DNA of 16,770 bases, taken from Methanothrix sp. (lineage in GTDB: Archaea; Halobacteriota; Methanosarcinia; Methanotrichales; Methanotrichaceae). A program made the position numbers and the translations under genes. Below are positions 12,364 through 16,770 of this stretch, piece after piece. Numbering within the stretch: the first letter of the stretch is position 1; each line of letters begins with the position of its first letter. The notes below the pieces were generated by a model. The model saw only the letters and a list, made by a program, of their open reading frames with translations. It was not told where the DNA came from and did not search any database. The stretch lies in assembly GCA_023229165.1 (NCBI GenBank), contig JALNZQ010000037.1, forward strand, positions 1 to 16,770, in the 5' to 3' direction.

Positions 12364-12882
12364 TTGCATAGGAAAGAGCAAGTTTACTGCCTGCTAACGG
12401 GCCTTAAGATTATGTTGGATCAACTGTATCTTAGTGTGAACGACGCGTTCTCACTATTTAATTGGATTAAAGCCCGAGAGAGACTGGAACTGGCGAGTCG
12501 GTCTGACCTTGGAAAGATTGAGGATAAACACCGTGAATACAATGAGTTAATTATTGAACTTGCCAGAAACAACCAGCGGCTATGGGAAACAATAGGTCTT
12601 GTGCGCCTCCTATTTTCTCCCTCAGAAGAACTAGAAAAACTCATTAAACAGCTTGAACTTTCAATAATAAAACTTCGAGAATACAAAAAATCGATATCTG
12701 AATACAATGAAAGCACAACAGCAGAATGTGTCAATAATCCTCCCTACGCAGCCTTGGAAGGGATTGAGGAAGAAATTCATAAATATGTCGATATACCACT
12801 TGACGATCTGCAGAAATATCTCGGAGACGAGATAAAGAAAGAAAAGATCAGGGCTGAACACTGGTGGCAATTCTGGCGGTGA
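12364..12882 (+). CDS. Coiled-coil protein of unknown function, probably truncated
   Basis: 172 aa from TTG 12364, or 156 from ATG 12412; neither has a Shine-Dalgarno or a TATA box at useful distance. The family is not recognised. Seen: almost entirely helical and charged. Residues about 50-125 form a likely coiled coil (KIEDKHREYNELIIELARNN, then EELEKLIKQLELSIIKLREY). There is an acidic amphipathic C-terminal part and a striking aromatic end, HWWQFWR. The frame continues upstream through a TGA into a likely membrane segment, so this is probably the cytoplasmic part of a once-anchored protein. Its AT-rich codon use differs from the ribosomal operon, consistent with an accessory gene. It is convergent with a toxin-antitoxin operon. 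Confidence 0.55.
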   Translation: MHRKEQVYCLLTGLKIMLDQLYLSVNDAFSLFNWIKARERLELASRSDLGKIEDKHREYNELIIELARNNQRLWETIGLVRLLFSPSEELEKLIKQLELSIIKLREYKKSISEYNESTTAECVNNPPYAALEGIEEEIHKYVDIPLDDLQKYLGDEIKKEKIRAEHWWQFWR

Positions 12883-13203
12883 AGACGCAAGTGCCCGAGG
12901 ATTTCAGCCCTAGGATCCCAATTAAAGCTGATTGGGTTCTAAAGAGAATTCGTGAAGGAAAAAATAGCCACATTTGCAAAAAAAATATATGAAATAATGA
13001 GATTAAATTGCCTAAAAGTTCTCGATATCGTGTGACCAGCAGGCCATATCCGTCCCAATGTATGTCACGAATGGTGCCGTTCTCGGGACGATCTGCAGGT
13101 TGGGCCTACGTATAAGAAAACACCAAATATTATAATGGTAAGAAGCCTTTTTTTGGAGTGGTACGCCACAAAAAAACAAAATCTCCTTTAGGTGATATTG
13201 CCT
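12883..13203. other. Gene-poor stretch with two hairpins
   Basis: I see no gene that I can support in these 321 bases. It contains a hairpin CCCAAT/ATTGGG (12917-12936) soon after the coiled-coil ORF, an A-rich patch near 12978-12990, and a T7/A7 hairpin at 13148-13176. A minus-strand frame around 13010-13105 reads like a protein fragment but has no start or identifiable family. Confidence 0.5.
13148..13176. terminator. T7/A7 hairpin between convergent genes
   Basis: Seven T (13148-13154) and seven A (13170-13176) flank GTGG-TACG-CCAC, with a GGA bulge on the 5' side. Read on the minus strand it gives a stem followed by T7, suitable to end the toxin-antitoxin transcript, which stops at 13204. 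On the plus strand it could end the coiled-coil ORF transcript. Confidence 0.5.
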
Positions 13204-13575
13204 CTACCCACCGATTGATTCTACAAAAACTGCAAGCTCTTCAGGGGTAACGCTTACCTTTGCTAATGTGGCGAGTAGCCCTTCATCATCGATAAGAGCT
13301 TTCGCTATTTCATAGGCTGATGCATATGCTTTATCATGATGGTCTACGTGTACAAAGACGATGAAATCACCGAAGACTCCATAGATGATCACAAAAGGGT
13401 CTACGTGTTCTCCCCTGAGACCCTTCAGGTGATGACTTTTGGGCTCTCCTATTTCGGGGTTTTCGCATATCGCTTTGATCTTCTTACCAAGTCTTTGCTC
13501 TAAAGCAGCATCCTTTTTCGTCAGCTTCTTAAATTGCTTATGAAAATGACTTGGAAGTAAGGGCTTAAATGTCAT
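13204..13575 (-). CDS. RelE/ParE-superfamily toxin
   Basis: 123 aa. Seen: the RelE/ParE pattern, with HKQFKKLTKKDAALEQRLGKK (12-32), ICENPEIGEP (36-45), HHLKGLRGEHVDPFVIIYGV (48-67) and the end-of-domain FVHVDHHDKAY (74-84). Known: most of these toxins cut mRNA on the ribosome or poison gyrase; which applies here cannot be told. The domain ends near residue 88. A further 35 residues, with VTPEELAVFVESIGG, form an unusual C-terminal tail. The gene starts 21 bp after the small antitoxin gene on the same strand, the usual antitoxin-toxin order. No strong Shine-Dalgarno is seen, so translation may be coupled. Confidence 0.82.
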   Translation of the reverse strand: MTFKPLLPSHFHKQFKKLTKKDAALEQRLGKKIKAICENPEIGEPKSHHLKGLRGEHVDPFVIIYGVFGDFIVFVHVDHHDKAYASAYEIAKALIDDEGLLATLAKVSVTPEELAVFVESIGG

Positions 13576-13596
13576 TGAGGATCAAAATAGGAGATC

Positions 13597-13752
13597 TCAG
13601 GGGCTTAACAGATAGGCTAGCAGCTCATCGGCATCCTTGAAGACCTTGTAGCGGCCCTCTGCATAATCCTCCAGTCCCTCTCTGATGCCCTCAATGAACT
13701 CCTTGCCTGCTTCGGAGTCAACCGTGGCAGGCTTAATGACAGATGACATCAT
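13597..13752 (-). CDS. Small antitoxin partner of the RelE/ParE-type toxin
   Basis: 51 aa from ATG 13752, beginning MMSSVIKPATVDSEAGKEF. The start is fixed by GGAGG (13761-13765, complement) 8 nt upstream; a longer frame to TTG 13785 would place that site inside the gene. Seen: an acidic, helical protein with GIREGLEDYAEGRYKVFKDADELLAYL, whose ending resembles small archaeal antitoxins that wrap their toxin. No clear DNA-binding fold is visible at this length. It is probably the first gene of the operon, controlled by the TATA box at 13825-13834 and an inverted repeat at the initiation site. The antitoxin assignment rests mainly on context. Confidence 0.65.
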   Translation of the reverse strand: MMSSVIKPATVDSEAGKEFIEGIREGLEDYAEGRYKVFKDADELLAYLLSP

Positions 13753-13787
13753 ATCCTTGACCTCCAGGGAATCTGAGCAAACCAACT

Positions 13788-13817
13788 GACTATGCCTCCA
13801 TTGAATATGTCATAGTC
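13788..13817. promoter_or_regulatory. Inverted repeat operator candidate of the toxin-antitoxin operon
   Basis: GACTATG (13788-13794) and CATAGTC (13811-13817) are perfect 7-bp arms 16 bp apart. The minus-strand TATA box predicts initiation near 13803, between the arms. This is a fitting place for autorepression by the antitoxin or the complex. Confidence 0.45.
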
Positions 13818-13824
13818 TTGCTAA

Positions 13825-13834
13825 CTATTTAATC
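13825..13834 (-). promoter_or_regulatory. TATA box of the toxin-antitoxin operon
   Basis: GATTAAATAG on the minus strand gives predicted initiation near 13803 and a leader of about 50 nt that ends with the GGAGG site before ATG 13752. Confidence 0.5.
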
Positions 13835-13876
13835 TTCCCGGCTCGCCGTCCACCATTAGCACATCCAATATCTATT

Positions 13877-13911
13877 AAAAATCCAAGTTCCGCCCTGCCT
13901 TCAGGCGGAAC
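13877..13911 (-). terminator. Hairpin and T run ending the M3 peptidase transcript
   Basis: On the minus strand GTTCCGCC (13911-13904) pairs with GGCGGAAC (13894-13887), an 8-bp GC-rich stem that spans the peptidase stop codon. Five T residues (13881-13877) follow five bases later. Confidence 0.55.
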
Positions 13912-15841
13912 CTGCCAGTCTCTTCCCCTCCAGCTCCTGGAGCTGCAGCACCCTCATCTGCACCACATCCATGGCATCCTCGAATAGCTTGCGATCTATC
14001 TCAATGCCGAAGAATTTCCGGAGCTTCTGCGGCGGGGTCATGCAGCTTCCGGCGGAGAGATAGGCCATGTAATTCTCATTGAACTTTTCCGGATCTTCTT
14101 TGTACATCTTGAATAGAGACAAAGTCACAGCTTTGGACAGGGCATAGCTGAAGGTGTAGTAGTTATTGGTGAGATAGATGTGGCTGATGTAGGTCCACTG
14201 GGCGCTGTCCTCCGGGTAGTAATCCACCAAACCGCTCCGGTACTCCTTGGATAGGTTGGTCCAGAGCAGGTTAAGCTCGCTGCCGCTCACATTTGTCTTT
14301 TGGCGGCAAAGCTCGTGTGCCTTGTTCTCAAACTCGGTGATCATGGGCTGGAAGGTGAAGTAGTTCTCATAATCACTGACAGTTTCCGCCAAAATTGCCA
14401 GGGCCGTATCCTGGTCGTAGTTCTTCAGGGCATAGTCCACAAAGAGCTCCTCATTGAAGGTTGAGGGGATCTCCATCTCGTACTCTGTGCCGGTACAATA
14501 AAGAAAGTCCACATTATTGCCCATCAGGTAGAAGTTGACGGCATGGCCCATCTCATGAGTAAGGGTCTTCTGGTCTTGCATCAAACCCTTGAAGTTCATG
14601 AATATCAACGCCGGCCGCTTCAGAGAACACATATCCTGGCAGTAGCCTCCCGGCTGCTTTCCGCCCTCAGGATTGGGGTAGACATCCATTGATCCGCTGG
14701 TCGTTGTCTTTACGAAGATCTCCTGGAAGGCCGGATCCATTGCCGCATAAGAGGCGGATATATTGAAAAGCGTCTCCTCGTAGCTGTATTTCTTATCGGG
14801 ATTTTTCATCAGTTGAAGCCCCAGGTCATAGGGCTTTAGGGGCGACAGATTCATCCTCGTCTTTCGAAACTCGTAATAGCCATCGAAGTTGCCCTTGCGC
14901 TCCTTGAAGACCTGGTTCATTGTCTCTACCTGCTCTTTAGTGAGATAGGTCTCGAACATCTTGGAGTCGTATGAGTCTGAGTAATTCAGCTCTCGGGCGA
15001 GCAGGTCGTCTAATCTTGATTTATTGCTGTAGATCTCGCTCATTTTATCCGATTCGTTGATGAGATGATAGAAACGTTTGTCGTAGCCCTTCTTTCTGTT
15101 ATTTCGGTTGCTGTCTGTAGAGAGAAGCTCCGAGTAGGTTACAGAGTTTATGGCCAGCTCTCTTCCGTCCTCTAAAGTGATATTTCCAGCAACGGTGACA
15201 TTATTAGTAACCGTCTTTTCCGCCTCGGTGTTGATCTTCATAAGCTGGTTGGAGATATCAGCCAGATAAGCGGCATGCGTCTCATTTCTGGGCCGGTGAT
15301 CTCTGTAGCGCTGGTAGCTGTTCTCAAGGTATGCTCTGTACGCTTCCAGGGCAGGCTGCTCGGAAAAGAGCCTCTCCCATTCGGCAGGAGAAAGCGACTT
15401 GAGCAATATTTCGGCGAAGGATGTGGCCTTGGCATGCTCCGTGTATAAATTCTGCACATCGGAGATGAAATTCTCGAAGAATTTGTCGTTGACATTCAGG
15501 CTATTTTGGGCATAAGCATACGCCATAACTACGCTCAAATTCCGGCTGAAATTTTTATTCGCCTCGATATATTCCAGCAAAACCTTTCCGGTGAGGTTTT
15601 TAAACAGGGGGCGAAATGTGGCATTTATCTCCTGCGACATTTTTTGCAGCCCTTCGAATTCTGCGGTTGCCGTTTCCTTATCTTTAAATAAGTTTGATAA
15701 ATCCCAGGAAGTGGTAATTTCACTTCGATTCAGTCCTGTCATCTCTTTCTCAGGAGATGCAGCAAGGCTAAAACCACTTATTAAAAGCATAATTGCAATG
15801 AACATGGCCGATATTAAAAATCCTTCTGCCGACTTATTCAC
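13901..15841 (-). CDS. Secreted M3-family oligoendopeptidase (PepF-like)
   Basis: 646 aa. Seen: an N-terminal signal or anchor segment (about 8-28, FLISAMFIAIMLLISGFSLA); the M3 zinc motif HEMGH at 429-433, with E430 as catalytic base and E457 (EIPSTFNEE) as third ligand; and the C-terminal substrate-pocket segment YISHIYLTNNYYTFSYALSK (551-570). Known: PepF-type enzymes cut short peptides and are usually cytosolic and about 600 aa. Here the export signal and about 15 N-x-S/T sequons, all after the signal, point to an extracytoplasmic, N-glycosylated form. The start is GTG 15841 with GAGGTGG 4 nt upstream. It is divergent from mch. A likely role is peptide scavenging or cell-surface protein turnover; this is inferred. 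Confidence 0.92.
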   Translation of the reverse strand: MNKSAEGFLISAMFIAIMLLISGFSLAASPEKEMTGLNRSEITTSWDLSNLFKDKETATAEFEGLQKMSQEINATFRPLFKNLTGKVLLEYIEANKNFSRNLSVVMAYAYAQNSLNVNDKFFENFISDVQNLYTEHAKATSFAEILLKSLSPAEWERLFSEQPALEAYRAYLENSYQRYRDHRPRNETHAAYLADISNQLMKINTEAEKTVTNNVTVAGNITLEDGRELAINSVTYSELLSTDSNRNNRKKGYDKRFYHLINESDKMSEIYSNKSRLDDLLARELNYSDSYDSKMFETYLTKEQVETMNQVFKERKGNFDGYYEFRKTRMNLSPLKPYDLGLQLMKNPDKKYSYEETLFNISASYAAMDPAFQEIFVKTTTSGSMDVYPNPEGGKQPGGYCQDMCSLKRPALIFMNFKGLMQDQKTLTHEMGHAVNFYLMGNNVDFLYCTGTEYEMEIPSTFNEELFVDYALKNYDQDTALAILAETVSDYENYFTFQPMITEFENKAHELCRQKTNVSGSELNLLWTNLSKEYRSGLVDYYPEDSAQWTYISHIYLTNNYYTFSYALSKAVTLSLFKMYKEDPEKFNENYMAYLSAGSCMTPPQKLRKFFGIEIDRKLFEDAMDVVQMRVLQLQELEGKRLAGSA

Positions 15842-15877
15842 ATTTCCACCTCGAATGGCAAGCGAATTAACCCACCA

Positions 15878-15887
15878 CTATAAATAA
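15878..15887 (-). promoter_or_regulatory. TATA box of the M3 peptidase gene
   Basis: TTATTTATAG on the minus strand predicts initiation near 15857, which leaves a short leader containing GAGGTGG before GTG 15841. Confidence 0.55.
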
Positions 15888-15980
15888 TTGAGTCTGCTTG
15901 TTTGTGATAGCCGCAAATGAATCGAATTGCTCGGCGCTGGGGTCCTGCCCTGTGAAGGCTGCATCCATAAATCGATAGAC

Positions 15981-15988
15981 TTTTATGG
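15981..15988 (+). promoter_or_regulatory. Candidate TATA box of mch
   Basis: TTTTATGG lies about 42 nt before the mch ATG; initiation near 16010 would give a short leader carrying AAGGTGATC. A second candidate, CCATAAATC, lies at 15965-15973. Confidence 0.4.
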
Positions 15989-16026
15989 ACGGTTGATTTC
16001 TTGGTGAGGAAAGGTGATCTGGCTTG

Positions 16027-16770
16027 ATGGGAATCAATGAAATGGGATTCGAGGTCTTCGAGGAGATGCTCGATTATGCAGACGAGCTGCAAATTCTAGT
16101 CCAAGAACTTGATAACGGTACTGTTGTGGCTGATGCAGGCGTGCTGGCCCATGGCGGCTATGGTGCAGGCGTCTACCTCTCTCGCCTCTGCATGGCAGAC
16201 CTGGCGGAGATTCAGCTTACGCCCTTCGATATCAACGGCATTTTATTGCCGGGCATTCAGGTGGCGACTGACCATCCGGCCGTCTCCTGCATGGCCTCCC
16301 AGTGTGCCATGTGGCAGATCAAGGCGGACAAGTACTTCGCCATGGGCAGCGGTCCAGCGCGCGTGCTGGCCAGAAAGACCCGCGACCTCTACGAGAAGAT
16401 CGGCTTTGAGGAGTCTTCAGATGTGGCGGTCATAGTCCTCGAGTCAAACAAGCTTCCGGACGAAAAAGTCTCCGCCCTCATTGCAGAAAAGTGCGGCATC
16501 GATCCGGCTGACCTGAGAATTGCCGTTGCGCCCACGGAAAGCGTAGCCGGGCTGGTGCAGGTCTCGGCGCGCGTTGTCGAGACGGGTCTGCATAAGCTTT
16601 TTACCATGGGCTTTGACATAAACACCATCAAGTGCGGCTGGGGCCGGGCACCCATCTCGCCCATCACCGGCGACGCTACCATGTGTATGGGCTCCTCCAA
16701 CGATGCCATAATTTACGGCGGGGAGACTTACTATACATTGGAATACGAGAACCTGGTGGAGCTACAGCAA
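16027..16770 (+). CDS. mch: Methenyltetrahydromethanopterin cyclohydrolase (partial, runs off right edge)
   Basis: 248 codons with no stop, out of about 320 expected, so roughly 70 residues are missing. Seen: MGINEMGFEVFEEMLDYAD at the start; the Gly-rich segment AHGGYGAGVYLSRLCMADL; HPAVSCMASQCAMWQI; FAMGSGPARVLA; and FTMGFDINTIKCGWGRAPISP followed by GDATMCMGSSNDAI, all typical of Mch. Known: it interconverts N5,N10-methenyl-H4MPT and N5-formyl-H4MPT in the C1 pathway of methanogens. In an acetate-using methanogen it would serve the oxidative or biosynthetic branch. The start has AAGGTGATC about 7 nt upstream. It is divergent from the M3 peptidase gene. Confidence 0.96.
   Translation, partial: MGINEMGFEVFEEMLDYADELQILVQELDNGTVVADAGVLAHGGYGAGVYLSRLCMADLAEIQLTPFDINGILLPGIQVATDHPAVSCMASQCAMWQIKADKYFAMGSGPARVLARKTRDLYEKIGFEESSDVAVIVLESNKLPDEKVSALIAEKCGIDPADLRIAVAPTESVAGLVQVSARVVETGLHKLFTMGFDINTIKCGWGRAPISPITGDATMCMGSSNDAIIYGGETYYTLEYENLVELQQ

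Noticed and set aside
13010..13105. Transposase-like remnant on the minus strand
   Set aside because: The phrase IHWDGYGLL vaguely recalls short IS66-type accessory proteins, but there are no terminal repeats, start or further match. It is mentioned only as a possible scar.
16109..16435. 108-codon plus-strand frame
   Set aside because: It is a +1 shadow of mch.

Overview
This looks like a chromosomal segment of a methanogenic archaeon, most likely of the Methanosarcinales and probably Methanothrix-like. The genus is inferred. The archaeal and methanogen assignment rests on methenyl-H4MPT cyclohydrolase (mch), an MJ0107-type dihydropteroate synthase-like protein, TFB, Gar1, aIF5B, L7Ae/eS28/eL24 ribosomal proteins, TATA-box promoters and leaderless starts.

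Layout. Positions 1-871 (-) hold most of a Cas6-type CRISPR RNA endonuclease that runs off the left edge. It is divergent from a small AF2212/DUF104-type antitoxin (1052-1294, +) with no recognisable toxin after it. Next come a dihydropteroate synthase-like gene (1426-2928) and a membrane-anchored protein of unknown function (2950-3822). A compact translation operon follows: rpl7ae, rps28e, rpl24e and ndk, then infB (aIF5B) behind its own probable promoter (3936-7075). A two-domain universal stress protein (7185-8120, -) is divergent from a GDT1/UPF0016 cation transporter (8312-8911, +). An 18-bp hairpin separates the transporter from the convergent gar1-tfb operon (8970-10246, -). A NOG1-type GTPase (+) diverges from gar1 and overlaps tail-to-tail with an Mtq2/HemK2-like methyltransferase (-).

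Positions 11901-13800 are more AT-rich and look accessory. They hold an unexplained open frame fused upstream of the methyltransferase, a coiled-coil ORF that seems cut off from its membrane anchor by an in-frame TGA, a gene-poor stretch with hairpins, and a RelE/ParE-type toxin-antitoxin operon with a 7-bp inverted repeat at its likely transcription start. The right end has a secreted M3-family oligopeptidase rich in N-glycosylation sequons (-) and the first 248 codons of mch (+).

How the genes fit together. The core is translation and RNP biogenesis: ribosomal proteins, aIF5B, Gar1 for H/ACA RNPs, NOG1 for large-subunit assembly, a release-factor methylase candidate and TFB. Pterin and C1 metabolism appear at two separate places. 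The accessory content is Cas6, two antitoxin loci and one broken gene.

I found no CRISPR array, tRNA, rRNA or insertion sequence, and no clear-cut new multi-gene system. The best leads are a possible kink-turn at the rpl7ae ribosome-binding site, a CTG start for ndk, a run of apparently leaderless promoters, the broken membrane gene, and the glycosylated secreted peptidase.
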